The translations under genes and the position numbers were made by a program. 64,000 nt of DNA from Puffinus mauretanicus (lineage: Eukaryota > Chordata > Aves > Procellariiformes > Procellariidae): contig JAJKFH010003599.1 of assembly GCA_023333565.1 (NCBI GenBank), forward strand, positions 992,001 to 1,056,000. The letters run 5' to 3'. The notes beneath the pieces were generated by a model, which was not told the DNA's origin, searched no databases, and saw only the letters and a program-made list of their open reading frames with translations. Positions 45,230-57,405 of the stretch are shown here, in pieces; the first letter of the stretch is position 1; every line of letters starts with the position of its first letter.

Positions 45230-48200
45230 TACAAAAAAGAGCCATCCTCTGGCCTGTTGCAGCAAAGATTTTGACAAGACAGCAGGTATAAGTAGCTACT
45301 CACGGGAAAACAGTAACAACTGATCTGTGACCAAAACTAGCCTGCATGACTTGGCCATGCAGGAGAGTGAAGCGTGTTAATATGACACACTCAGATGTGC
45401 CTTTTCTGCCCTTTGTGAGTGCTCAGTGTAACACAGGATATCTTCAACCAAAAAAATTCCGTTTCTTCCAGAAGAAGCAGTATTAACATGCAGAAAGGGT
45501 GATGACTAATGCTGGACAAATTAATTTTGTTGCAACGTTTGTTTTATGAAAAGCCTCAAATGAACCTGTTTAGTTTATTTCCAGAAAGTAGTGCTCTTTA
45601 CTGATGACTGACTTTTACTGATGGCATTCTTAGAAACCCCCAAATGATCAGTTTGGGGGTTGTCAATGTGTTATTTGCAGGTGATGAAGAAAGGAAGTAA
45701 ATAAAAATATGATTTGACATTTCATTAGTAATGCTAGAGATGGCTGTGCACAGAGCAGAGGCAATGAATATTGCACCTGCTGGAGTGCAAGCAATAAAGG
45801 CAAATGCATAGCCTGCTCTGACCTCTAGCCTTCATTACCCAGAACAATATGCCGTTCCCTGTATCCAAAATCATACTATGCTTCTGATAGCAGCAACCAG
45901 TGGCTGGATTTACATCCACCCAGCCAGAGTTAAATTGCTATGATTCAGCTACCTCCTTCCTTTCTGTCGTGAACATAACCTGTCTTCTAGCTAGACTGCT
46001 GCCTTTCCAGTTGGGAATAAGCCACTGTTTTAAAGAAAAAGAACTGTGTGGGTGGAATGAAATGCTTGGAGGATATATGCTCTGCCATTTAGATTTTTTT
46101 TTTCCCTAATAAAGAAAGGGTGCAAAAAAGATGCCAGAATCCAAAGCACAAACCCAAGTGTGCAACTGCATCTTTAAGCTTTTTCTTGATCATTTAGATA
46201 ACCAGATAAAAAAGGCAGAACACAAGGTTCTAACTTCAGAAGACTACTCCAAGCAATCAGCAGTGACTAGTCCAAATATTTTAACAATAACAAAGATATT
46301 CCTTTATGAAGAATGTAGCAATTCCTGCAGTTTACAGTGGTATAAATAAGATCAGACTTTGACCCTATATGAACATATAATCGATCAGTGAGCTACCCTG
46401 TGAACAAAAAGCCGATTCCTTGTACTTGATACTTGAAGAGATTATGAGAAAATGGTATGTTTTGTATAAAACATAGTGCAGAGGCTTGTGCCACTGTAGC
46501 TTGGAGGAAAGGTTACATTCACAACCCATTATTAATAAGAACCTTGTTTTTCTCCTGATCACCTAGTTCTTTACTTAAAACTAAGAGCATCTAGAAAACA
46601 CTGTGTTGGTTTGCCATCTGGTGTGGGTAACAAAAATGATTTCCCAGCTCCAGTCTTGCACAAGATGCCCACATTTGGCTCCAACAGGACCAGTGGTCAG
46701 TCTCAGTGAGAAGCGCACTAGGAAAAGCTGGCATTTGGAGTCCACCAATAGTCAACCTCCCTGGTATCTTCTGGCAGAGAGAGTTAAACTCAGCCAAGTA
46801 TCACAATCTCCCTGCTCCTCTCAAACTGTTGGTCCAGTCCACACAACACCACAGATGGGTGCAGCATGATGGAAAGTCTAAAGGTGTTCATGATATGGCT
46901 GAGTCTTTGTAATAGATCCGAGCTTATCTTGACTAAGGAAATTAGCTTTATGTATGTGCCAAACGATATGTAGAGATACATAGTGAAAGACATACATTTA
47001 TCTATGTATAAATATACATAAGGATAGCTACAGATATAAAGATATAAAATACATAGGAATATGATATATCCTTCTTTACAGATGGGCTACAAAATATTTT
47101 TTGTGTCCAGCAACTCCCGTCTCCCTTTGGAGAGCTGGCCAGTCTCTGCCGGCCTCTGCTTGCTGGGTTAGCCCTCTCCCTCTTCCTCTTTTGGCCACCT
47201 CCCTCCAAAGAACAAATAACTTCTACTGCTTTATGCCTGAATTAATTGATGTCGCATTCCAGTGTGGATGGAAATCAATTCTCTCGTTGACCTGACTGCT
47301 CACATGCACACACACCTTTCCAGGACATAATTGAATGGCACCCAGAAAACTCGGATTAAGCACGGCCTGATGGCCGTGATGAGAAAACTAAACCATTCCT
47401 CACTGGAAGCTAGTGAGGAGTAACTGTGCTGGTGGAAACAGCGCCTAGGTGCTGTACAAATGGCAGAGCCCCTCTTAGAGACTCGGGAGATACACAAAGC
47501 ATTAGGCACAAGCTTTTCTACCTGGCCATGAATTCAAAGATATTCTATCAGTACCTTGCTTTCAGCTTAACCTTGCTCTCTAATTCAGAGGAGTATTGCA
47601 GGCAGTGAGGAGCAGAGATACGAGTAGTTATCAACAAGGTTGCACCTTAGACTACCTGGTAGTATAGCATTTATGGCATTCATCAGATGGGTGGGAGACA
47701 CAAGCAAATTCACTCAGGTAGAAAGCGGAGTTGAACCACTGTCCCTGTAGGCAGGTACGAGCTGTGACCACAGAGCTCTAAGATGCACCAGCAACTGTCC
47801 CACCTCTCTTCCAGCCTCTCCCCTGAATGACAAATGGTCAGTGAGAGATGTTCAGTTGATATAAACAATGTTTTTGACAGTAAATAAAACCTACCTGCGG
47901 AAAAAAAATGCTCAGCTCTACTCCCGCATCACTTAGGCATTTATGAAAATATTGGCCTAACCCAAAAGGAACCCGCAGCAGGTTCCAGTATAAAACAGAA
48001 ATAGAAAAAAAAGTAAATAAAGAAAATGAAACCTTTCCAATAGCATAAGGATTTATTATTTAGTTTTAGAGAGCAAAGGGCAGGCGGGGCATCTGACTCT
48101 TGTTGATATTCAGTGGAAGTCAGCATTTCTGTGCCTTTTGAAAATTTCCCTCATAATTTCTAACAAAGAGCCTAGACAGTGAGAAAGGAGGAAGCGTCAT

Positions 48201-49600
48201 GATCACCTGGGCAAGGGAAGTAAACAGTCCATCTTACTCTGGCATCTCTGCCGAAATTAGTCTGAGAAGGCTGGTTTCTGATCCCTTGTGAATCACACCT
48301 TCACGCTACAAGGCAGTAATAGAGACAGTACCTACTCTTTCATATCGCTTACAATCCATGGCACTCGCCGTACAGGACTAGTCCTTTGAATGACCTACTC
48401 AAATATGGAGTCCGGAGTTCGCAATTTGTTCTCAAAAGAGGGAAAGGGAAGTAGCAGTGATGTTCTTATTTTGTCCAGTTAAAATAAAAACTTTCTGTTA
48501 TACTGAATAAGCCAAGAACCATAGGTTCAGGCCGCAATGTCGATCAAAATATGGTCAAGATGGCAAGCACGGAGTCTGGGGACTGCACCTAAGTACATGT
48601 TTAAAACCAGGAATGCACCCTTTGCCGCTACCTTCACCAAAGGCGAATGTCCAGCACCTTTGAAGCGCTTCTTTGAACCATGGTGTCTGGATCTGGGCCA
48701 AGAGAGAAACAAATTCCTGGCTCCAGAGAGCTTTGCAACCTGCCCTCAGGTATATAAATCTCAAGGCACCTCATCTAATTACAGTTTCAAAAGCAAAATA
48801 TTGGAGGAAGTAGTTTTAAAAAAACGTTGCCATCACTTCTGCCACATAGATATTTATGATCTCATCTCTGTCTGCAGGGTCAATACTTCCACCTAGAGGT
48901 GGTTTTCCATAACAATGTCAAATTTATGTTGACGCTTTTGTAGAGCCGTTCTGCAGAAATGAGTGGGCTGGAGACTGGGAAAAGCTCATGTCTGCAGCCA
49001 ATTATTCCTGTTTGGCAGGACTCCTTCCTTCTGATTTTTAGTTGTGGCTTATCATTTCCCTGTGATTCACTCACACTTCAGTGTTAAACCAATGTACAGA
49101 CCCAGTGCAAAGCTTACACATAGTCAGAAGGCTCTAGTGGGTTACCCAGTGAAGCCAGTTGGTGGTTCAGAGGAACTAAAACTCTGACCTGTTTACTTTT
49201 AAAATCAAACCTTGTCTTTCCTGGCTTGCTGGGGGGCTAGAGATAATGTAAAGGGAGCTTTCATTGATGATCGCTCCTGAAGTCTCTGCCTGGAGGGGAT
49301 TAAATTCTCCCTCCAGCTCAGTAGAAGACATCTGGAAAACTTCATCCTTGAAACACACCTTAGAAGTGTTGCATAGGGCCCTCCACACAGAGGTGAATTT
49401 TACAGAGCAGTAGCACATCGATTCCTTTAGCACACACATGTTGCCTCTGAAAATCCAGCAGTCTGTTCTCCTTACTTCAGAAATGAACAGTTAGCATAAC
49501 ATTTTTGCATTCAGTGGGTCTGATTCTGTTTTCATGTGCATATCTTGTACCCTGGTATAACTTTAAGCAAACTCAAATACAGTTGCTCTAATTGCTGACA
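45230..49600. other. Gene-free stretch, no recognised gene
   Basis: A MIR-like relic lies at 47640-47790 on the minus strand, and an AT-rich 'tata'-dense patch is at 46980-47080. The + frame at 48537-48896 (119 codons) is the longest in normal-GC DNA here, but no domain is evident. At 49535-49600, 'ctggtataactttaagcaa' recalls the ancient repeat described at 24.6 kb. Confidence 0.55.
47640..47790 (-). mobile_element. MIR-like SINE remnant, reverse orientation
   Basis: On + the run 'attcatcagatgggtgggag' (about 47679) is followed by 'tcactcaggtagaaagcgga' (about 47711), 'gttgaaccactgtccctg' and 'ctgtgaccacagagctct'. This is the order of a reverse-complemented MIR: 'cagatggggaaactgagg', then 'cacacagctagtaagtggca', 'gattcgaaccc', 'ctccagagcc'. 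Confidence 0.5.
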
Positions 49601-49609
49601 CAGAAGACA

Positions 49610-49697
49610 TTCACATTTATTTCATAACTGTAACTTAACACAGAGGCAAGTGGTTCACGTTTATTTCGTAACTGTGACTTAATACAGAGGCAATTGG
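49610..49697. repeat. 44-bp tandem duplication, two diverged copies
   Basis: 49610-49653 and 49654-49697 align end to end without gaps and differ at 5 of 44 positions. Read first to second copy the changes are A-G, A-G, A-G, C-T and G-T. The duplication is exact in length, so it is one old event followed by point mutation. Confidence 0.9.
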
Positions 49698-49869
49698 TGA
49701 GTGTATTTGTTTTAACAAGATCAGATTTTTTTCAGCTTAAAACTTTCCTTTTTGTTTTGGAATGCAATTGGCATTATATTATTCTGAGTTGTGAAAACCC
49801 TCAACAATTACAGTGTTCTTGGAATACCAGGAAAGTTAAGTCTGTCAAAACCAAGGATGCTGCCTTACA

Positions 49870-49945
49870 GCCTATGAATGAAATCCTGATCACATTGAAA
49901 TCAGTTCTACAATTTAATTTGACTTCAGGGAAGCCAGAAATTTAT
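49870..49945. repeat. Remnant of ancient amniote repeat ('tgacttcaatgg' class)
   Basis: 'gaaatcctgatcacattgaa' followed by 'cagttctacaatttaatttg' and 'acttcagggaagccag' parallels a widespread reptile and bird repeat. That repeat reads roughly 'gaaatcctggccccattgaa ... caatggcaaaactcccattg ... acttcaatggg'. The family name is uncertain. Confidence 0.45.
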
Positions 49946-50209
49946 TACGAACCATAATTACTCAGATACTGGATGCGCTACCTTCGCAGGGGCTTTCTAC
50001 AAAAAGCTTCGTGTCTGTGTTTGCAGAATTTAACTGAACGTAAGGTTTCTGAAAAATCTTGATGGGAAACGTCCTGCTTTCACGTCTCCGTGTTTAAATT
50101 GCTGTTCTTTTATCTGAATGTATTTTATAAAACAAGTTGGGCTCCTGAATTTCTGTTTGTGCACTTAAAAAGCTCGTTGGTTTGGGGGGGAAGGGGGGGG
50201 TGTCCTTCA

Positions 50210-50645
50210 GAAATGCTGACCAGCCGGCAGCTCTGTGCTGAGGGGACGAGAGAGCTGCAGCGCGCCCAGCTGAGCCCTGCGACCTACGCGGTTGTGCCCG
50301 GCACAGCACAGACGCCTTCCCGCCCCGCCGCACCCGGAGAAGCGCCGTTTAAGCTCCCTCCCCGCGGGATGCTCCTCGCAGGCGCCCGCCTCGCTGGCCG
50401 CTGCCGCCGCCAACCCACGGGACCGGCCGGGCCACGCCCCGCCACGCCCTCCGCCACGCCCCGCCACGCCCTCCGCCACGCCCCGCCTCGGCGGCCCTGC
50501 CCCGCGGAGCCGCCAGAGGGGGAGCGCGCCCTGCCGAGCCGCTCCCCCCGGCCGGCCTCCCGCCGCCGGCCACGGAGCATCGCCTCGCAGAAGCTCCCCC
50601 TCGGTCCTCCCGTGCCGGGCTTCAGCGGTGGGGGCGCAAGTCTCG
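50210..50645. promoter_or_regulatory. CpG island with KLF/EGR-like motif array
   Basis: This is the strongest CpG cluster in the window, with sharp edges against AT-rich DNA. It holds a minisatellite of GCCACGCCC units (50431-50487), several GCCGCC runs and a possible CTCF-core match at 50510-50521 (ccgccagagggg, 10 of 12). No TATA box is evident. The island probably marks the promoter of a gene or long non-coding RNA, though I could not identify a first exon on either strand. Open frames of 120-227 codons on both strands are by-products of high GC. Confidence 0.6.
50431..50487 (+). repeat. 22-bp GC-rich minisatellite, about 2.6 copies
   Basis: The unit is GCCACGCCCC plus GCCACGCCCTCC. Copies start at 50431 and 50453, and a partial one at 50475. 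GCCACGCCC therefore occurs five times (50431, 50441, 50453, 50463, 50475). CCACGCCC is a KLF/EGR-type zinc-finger site, so the expansion may have multiplied binding sites inside the island. Confidence 0.85.
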
Positions 50646-50649
50646 CTTT

Positions 50650-53600
50650 TTCTTCTGGTCTCCTGAAGGAAGAGGGGAGAAGAACAGAGCCGCTTAGCAT
50701 CCTGACATCTGAGCTGTGGAATGGGAGTAACACGCTGCTTCTGCCTTACAGAAACCCCGTGAGGATGCACTAGGGCTGTTGAAGTCCGGCTGAGGTCTGA
50801 AACTCACGGACATGCAGCATCCAGAAATGCCTTGTTGGTTTCCCTCCTGTCCCCCGTGCATCTCCTGACAAGAGAAGAAGATGGCATGCAGGACCATGGG
50901 TCGTTCAGGTTTTTTGTTAGGCTTCACCCAGGAAAAAAAAGTCTGTTCCTTTTTATTACTGTGATTTTATAGTTTAGGAATAGGGACTGCAGGTGATACG
51001 TGTTTTCTGTATCATTTGCTCAGTTATGGTGTCTAATAACTGTTGTGATTAAAGTAAAGCAGCTTTATAAAGTATGGACTCTTAACTTGGCTTAATGGTA
51101 TTTAAAGCCAGTTCCTTAGAGGAAAAGGGAAGAACTGTATCAATGAAACGTTGAATTTACTGCCACACCTTGTCAGTTACCAGTACAACCACACTAAAAT
51201 CTACCTTGTAAGGCAGTACTTGGACCCCACACATATATCAGAACAAAAGCATGGTGAAGCTGTGTGTGGAGAATCCTTTTTCATATATAAAGATACTACT
51301 CAAACCTATCCATTAAAACACCAGACAAGTAATGCCCAACTTTTTTGTCTTGGCAAGCAATGGGGCTTTTCCAGCAGCAGCAGAAGCCCTTCTGCTCTAC
51401 CCTTGTTACCCTACTGCCGCAAGATGCTGCCAGTAGTGAAGCTGTTCGCCATCCCCGAAGTCTACACCGTGCACTCCCAAGCCGCTGCTAGAAGGAGGCT
51501 GAAGGCCTGACGTGTTCGGGCAGCCTGTAGCTGGTCGACAGGCCATTGACTGAGCATCCCAGCATCGGACAAAATCCAAAGCAGTCGCTGTCTTGGCAAG
51601 TCAACCTGTCATCACTGACCTCAGAGATAGGAAATAAAGCTCTCCGTGCTATTTCCAGGTGAAATCCAGGGAAAAATCCAGAAAAAACTCTTAAGCATCT
51701 CTGACACCACCTTTTGAACCTGCTGGTGATTTGTCACTTCTCACCCATTAAACTTTGCTCCAAACCAGTAACGGCACCAAACACCAGTGGCTATGGCGGG
51801 GGACCGCACTGTTCCTCGCACAGAACACTGAGGGGTACCACGGCCGAGGGACACAAGCCTTACAGATAACAAGGGTGAATCTAAGCACAACACAGAAGCA
51901 AGCAAGGTCGGTATCAAAGAAACTAAGCACTTACGATGCTCTCGGAGTCCACGAGGCCTGTACTATGATGACTGAAGAGCCAAAACTTTGCAGAGATGGA
52001 GCCACCACCCAGACCTTGGATTTCTATAGGAGGGAGGGGGGACCTTCTTACTTAGAATCTCTGGCTGGGTAATCCATCTCAGGAAGAAAAGCATGATCAC
52101 ATGGGAAAAAAAGTTGCTACTATGTGGTTTTTCTAATATTCTGTCAGGCACAAACTAAGTTAATAGTTAACCAGCTAGGCCCACATGGTATGTTTGATAG
52201 TAGGGAGGGTGTGAATGAGGAAGATTAAGGGTTGTAGAAACACAGTCGTGTAACTGTTCAGCTGATTTGTATGAATGTCCTGGTGGTTTTACCCATGCTT
52301 CTTCCTTTTTTTCTTTTTTTAAGAAAACATGTTGGATGCAATCCTGGTTTCTCTGAGATGAATGGAAAATAACATTGACTCACTTTGTGTGGGCACTGTG
52401 GAAGAAAGTGGTGGGGGTTTTTTCAGGGGGAACTTAAATAACAGGCTGGATGGACCAGCGTAGTGAAAGACGACCGAGACTGCGGTGTAAAAGTGGTTGG
52501 CGGTGTTGTGATTTTTTTTAAAAAAGAAAGTAGGGCAGAAAAAAGATTGTAGGTGGCTTGCTACTTCATTGGGGGGTTGGGGATGGCAAGGTGAGACCAG
52601 CCATTTTGGAAAGCTGAGCAAATAGGACAGAGTGTCCTTGAGTAGTCACGGTGCTGAGCTGGGAACATGCGGAGCTACATTTTATTCCCACTTTTAACGG
52701 CAATTAAAGGTCCGTGCCAGGCAAACCATTTCACCTGTGCTGCCTTCTCCAGGCCCCTTCTCCATGGCTGTCCCTCAGGATTGCCCTGCAGGGCAAAGCA
52801 ACATTTATGACTCCATGTTTCTCAAAGTATGGTTTAGCTAGAAAGCCTTAAATTGTTTTAGACCCACTCTTCCTCTCCCTTGCGATCATACAGGTGAGCT
52901 TGTGTCTGCTGGAGCAGGCCAGCAGCCACCGCGTGCTGGGGCTTCCACCTCCCTGCTCAGCGCTGCGGCTCGATCCACGGCAGTGTGTGCACCGTCCATG
53001 CAGGGATCCTGACTTCACTCCTGGTGGCGATGACTTGGAGAAATCCTCAACAATCGTCTGGAGCAAGACTTCGTACTCGCACTTTTGGCAAAGTCATCTG
53101 ATGTATTAGCTGTCCAGTTCTTGTACCCTCCTGTTGTAATACAAACAGTAAACAATGAATAGAAATGGCAGGCATTCACTATGACTAAATGTTATCCAGA
53201 CCATAAAACTCAAACAGAAACAACAAAGAAATGTTCTGCTGCATAATTACAACTGGAAATATTACAGGCATTTAGTAGTGTGAAGTAACATCAATAAAAA
53301 GAGAAAGTGCACTCAAGAGTCTAAAAATAAATAAATATTTATTTGAAAATTGATAATTGACTAAATCATGTTCACAGTCTCTGCAAAAGAGGCTGAATAT
53401 TTACTGGTTAAGCCAGAGACCCATGACTTGGCTGAGCCATAGGCAAAGCTGCTGAGCAGGTGATGTGCTGCAGGCAATTTATACTTTGCCCATAGCCCCA
53501 GTTTCAGGGCACGATGCTGCCTGCAAGCCATTCCCTGAGAACCACTTCTTTGCACTAACATTGTCCAACCTTTTGACTGCAACAGGCCATACCTGCCTCC

Positions 53601-54415
53601 TCCATCAAATGAGCAGAAATTTGTCTTCTTTGTGTTCCTGATCCCGTGCTTTCCCAACACCTGAGGGTTATGTCATACAGCCCCGTCAAACAACTTGACA
53701 TACCTCCACAGTCAACCACATGAATAAGGGGACACCTCTGTTTGGTCACTTAACATATATGCGTCTTGTTAGTGCAGTCAGACAGTGTAAGGTCCCTAAG
53801 AAAGAGGATAGCAGGAAGCACACTGAGAGATACCGAATCTCTGAGCTGGAAACATTATTTGCTCCCTCTCCACGTTTGACAGGCTTCAGGAAAAACAAGG
53901 AGCAAGCAGTGGACTGGATTAAATCTTGTGACAGGGCTGGACTCTGCCTACTGGAAATTATTACATTTTTTACAATATATACTGTGGCAATTTATTGGGA
54001 CCCTGTACTGGATCCATGCATTTTGCATGGCCACAATAATAGTAACAAACTTGTATTTTTTTTTATCAGCACATAAAAACCCAACACTATCCACCCCTGA
54101 GTGACACCAACACAGTCTTGCTAGCTTAACTGCATTAACATCAGAGATGTCTTTCACTGGTTAGGTCAGCAACCGCATCTCTTCAACTCCTAGCGTACAG
54201 TAAGGTGTGCTCAATTTATCCAGGTTCCAGCAAGTCATCTTCCCAGGAATAGTAGATTTTTATCATCACAACTAGAAGAAATGCAATTCCTTTATCATAA
54301 AAGATAGGCAGGCCTGTGTCTTAGAGATTACCCTGTGATGAACTCTACACTTTAATATGAACTAAGATATTATGTCCATTCTAAAAATATATAAATAAGA
54401 TGTAGGAAAAGATCC
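50650..54415. other. Gene-free stretch, no recognised gene
   Basis: No recognised exon. The + frame at 53720-54076 (118 codons) ends in a hydrophobic run but has no homologue I know. The segment around 53400-53700 has a repeat-like feel, with 'gagaaccactt' resembling a hAT/Charlie terminus in reverse, but I cannot find a partner end. Confidence 0.5.
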
Positions 54416-54419
54416 TTAG

Positions 54420-54500
54420 CAGTTTTAGAGCATTGTAGCTCTGTTGATTTCAGTGGACCTATATTAATTTACATAAAATGTAGGTCCAGCCCTGCATTTC
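54420..54500. repeat. Remnant of ancient amniote repeat
   Basis: 'gtagctctgttgatttcagt' and 'ggacctatattaatttacat' followed by 'gtaggtccagccctgc' fit the old bird/reptile repeat pattern 'gagctctattgacttcaatgg ... atttacac'. Short and diverged. Confidence 0.4.
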
Positions 54501-54504
54501 CAGT

Positions 54505-56210
54505 GCAACCTTCTCAGATGGAAAGTAGGAAAAAAGTATAGAAGAGAAAACACTGTAGATCTAGTCCCTCAACCTGAGTATTAGTCAAGGTTACAGAGAC
54601 ATTAAACAGAGAGTAAAATCCTGATCTTATTTCTAACGGTGTATATTCTTTTCTTGGGATTATTTTTAGTTTTCCCAGTTTGGGTCAGGCACAGGTGCAT
54701 AGGATCTAGATCCTATCTTTAAGGCCCCCTCTGATTCAACATCTAATAGTGCTTATCAGTTGCTGATCTAAAAGGGGCAGAAGTCATTGAGTAATTGATG
54801 CCTTATCTGCACGAAATAATTCTCTTGATAAAAGTCTCTGAGCAACACAAAACCAATTATTATTTCCAGGAACTTTTAACTGAAGAAAAATGCATCCTTG
54901 AAAAACAGCAATCTGATTCCTAGTGGTAAAACCTCGTAACTCAGCTGTTTCTGTCACTTTTAATAATTTACAGCCTTTCCCCTGGAGAAGGCCATGCGAG
55001 GTGATCAGAGTGGTCATCAAATGAGATGAGGTGAACTTTCTGATACTCTTAATTAATTGTCCTGTGCCCACTGGTCTGTGCCTAATAAGAGCTTGTGGTG
55101 GCTTCATGAACTAGGGTGTTGAAAAATATCAAAAAAAGGCCTGTTATCTACAGCTGATAAACCTAGATTGTTTTCTAAAACTATTCTTCCTTCCCTGAAG
55201 AGTCAGACCCAATTTTCTGGCTTCCAGCTAGAGATCTGAGGCCGAGAAACAGAGAATGGAGAACCACTGTGGACACCAAACCCCAACCACTGGAATCACA
55301 GGCAGCCATCCGGCTGTCGTCACTGCCTGCTTTTCCCACATCCTCCGTAAGGCTGGCTTTTCCATCTTACCCATTGGAAATCTTTGATTCACAAATGGTC
55401 TAGAAGATGCCCAAAGTTTGACAGTGTTCTTCTATAGGTCAGTGGTGAATCAGAGAAAGGACCAGTAAGAAATAATTTTTGATTTGTAAGCTTCCCAAAG
55501 CTTTGTAAGAAGCTTTGGGAAGATAACATGGTCGGTGGCTGCCCTCGCCCATCTTCCCCGACTCCTCAACAGCGACCGCTGTAGATGAGAAAAAGCAATG
55601 CCAATGAGGTGGTGCTACCATTTCTCCTCTTTCTCTCCTTGAGAGTAAGAAACGTCAGGTCTAACTTGCCTTTTCCTGGAGAGGTGAATGGGATGATTTC
55701 ATGTGTAAATGAGGAAACCTTGGCAGCCTAAGTGAAAGTTATAGCAGTTAATGTTTGAGAAAGTCAACCAAATGGACTAGTCTCACTGTCAATAAAAATA
55801 CATGATCTAAACCAGTAGCTAAATCATGAAGAAAAGAGTACTCTGAGCAAATGGGCCTCAATAAAAAAAGCTGTTCTGGAAATATGAAATTCCTCAAGTG
55901 GTTTTATAGAAAAGAACACATAGTAAACACAGCCATCAGTCCAAACAGAAACACAAGTTAAGACTGAGTTAATTATTTTCTGAAAGAAAATCTATTGTGA
56001 GTACATTTACTTCTTGGGGAAAAATGAGTTAAGTCTCTTAAGATAAATTCAAACTCCCCTGTATGTGTATGTTATACGACATCTGTGCAGATTGTCTGAA
56101 GGCATTTAAAAAGCAATTCAGGAGTTTGCATTAATACTTTCAAAATCCTGCTAAGGTTATTTTCTGTGAGACAGTAAATTGGAGGACAGTTCCCTAATAA
56201 ATAGCCCATT
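54505..56210. other. Gene-free stretch, no recognised gene
   Basis: AT-rich unique sequence. The notable item is the perfect hairpin at 55491-55522. No coding exon was seen. Confidence 0.55.
55491..55522. repeat. Perfect inverted repeat, 13-bp arms
   Basis: cttcccaaagctt (55491-55503) and aagctttgggaag (55510-55522) are exact reverse complements around the 6-nt loop tgtaag. The stem is long enough that chance occurrence in 64 kb is unlikely: well under one expected, assuming equal base frequencies and loops up to 6 nt. Confidence 0.95.
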
Positions 56211-56214
56211 TCTT

Positions 56215-56580
56215 TTTGCAGACTCTGGGCCAAATTCAGTGGTGAACTCTATGGTCATGTAACACACACATCAACAGCTTCACTCTGGTAGTGGTGAAGG
56301 TACTTACGGAGGTAGCTCTCTAGTGTCACCACCCTCAGAGAAGCAGAACAACATCTAGAGAATAACTGACAAGAGAACCAATGACCAGGCAAAAACTGAC
56401 CATGGGGGATTTACACGGGGCAAAACTGTACCTCCACTGACGTCAGGACATTTTACATCCGCCTAGATCTGCTGTGGTTTAACTGGCATTGGGTCAGCTG
56501 AAAACACTCTGTGGATTCAGTGGAGCTGCAAAAATTTGATCCAAAAGATCAAATTCGGACTTGAGTTAATTCTTGCCAAA
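56215..56580. repeat. Ancient repeat remnants, probably composite
   Basis: 'ctctgggccaaattcagtgg' (about 56222), 'gggggatttacacggggca' (about 56404), 'cctccactgacgtcaggaca' (56431-56450) and 'gatccaaaagatcaaattcg' (about 56539) all carry motifs of the old bird/reptile repeat class. A perfect TGACGTCA at 56438-56445 probably arose by mutation of its 'tgacttca' theme. Confidence 0.4.
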
Positions 56581-56589
56581 ACCACTAAT

Positions 56590-57375
56590 AGCAAGGTAAA
56601 AGTATGGTTTCAGGTATGAAGGAATGTATGGACATGGATTAAATCAGGGAGATGCCTGCTTTGTCATCTTTTACTAACACTGCTCTTCTGTCTCCTTAGT
56701 ATGTCCGTTACATTCATTTTGTACAGTCAGATGGTACAAGCTCTAATGCCCTGCAATTTATGGGTTTTTTTTCTGACTCATTTCTGACCAACCTGTTAAT
56801 GTCTTCAGTCACCTGTCCGAACATCTCTCTTGCCTATATTTGATTGCTTTTCTTGCCCCCAGATTTTCTCTCTGAAACTCCTTGTATCAGAACAGAGTGT
56901 CAGTCTGAACTGACATCCATTTTGTGTATCTTCAGAGACCTACAAGGTATAGATACCTACATCTAGGCTAGTTTTCCTTTACGGTGGAGGGAATCAGGCA
57001 CTTATAGGACGTGATTCATATGACCTATTTTAGACTTACTTTAGATGGAATGAATCATGGTGTAGATGTGCCTGGTTTTCCTTCCATGGACTCGAAGCCT
57101 GGAATGACTTGTTCAGCTGTGGTCATCTGCAGTCGAGATGCCTACACCATAGATATCTATATAACGTTAGATGGATTCTACCTTTGATTGATAGCCTTGT
57201 CATAACAGCAGCTTAGCTTTCCAGAAACATAACACTTAGTGTTTGGTGAAGGCATTAATTCCATTGAATTTGGCTTTCTTTGGTATTCATTCCCAAATAT
57301 TCTTCACTGTTAAACAGAAAGTTACTGTATCCTTTGATGGTTTTTTTTGTGAAATTGCTTCTTACATGTGCTTTT
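56590..57375. other. Gene-free stretch, no recognised gene
   Basis: Two segments (about 56940-57000 and 57065-57170) share loosely inverted themes around 'ggttttccttcc' and 'gatacctac'. They could be the arms of an old DNA transposon, but identity is too low to call. No exon was seen before the pyrimidine tract at 57370. Confidence 0.45.
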
Positions 57376-57405
57376 CCTTTTTTCCTTTTTCATTCTTCCT
57401 CTTAG

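Noticed and set aside
48537..48896. 119-codon + frame in normal-GC DNA
   Set aside because: Length is within chance for 64 kb in six frames. There is no domain, and a minus-strand frame of similar quality overlaps it.
50090..50773. 227-codon + frame and several - frames across the CpG island
   Set aside because: High GC opens frames on both strands at once. The + frame starts in AT-rich DNA and simply runs through the minisatellite. No protein family is recognisable.
53515..53560. 'gagaaccactt' resembling a hAT (Charlie) terminus in reverse
   Set aside because: An 11-base resemblance without the opposite terminus, a target-site duplication or an internal match.
53720..54076. 118-codon + frame with a C-terminal hydrophobic run
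   Set aside because: No recognisable homologue, no promoter or splice signals, and the hydrophobic run coincides with a T-rich tract. It would be worth one tBLASTn query but not a call.
56438..56445. Second perfect CRE palindrome TGACGTCA
   Set aside because: An 8-mer is expected about once per 64 kb, and here it sits in an old repeat whose 'tgacttca' theme could mutate into it. No TATA box is nearby.
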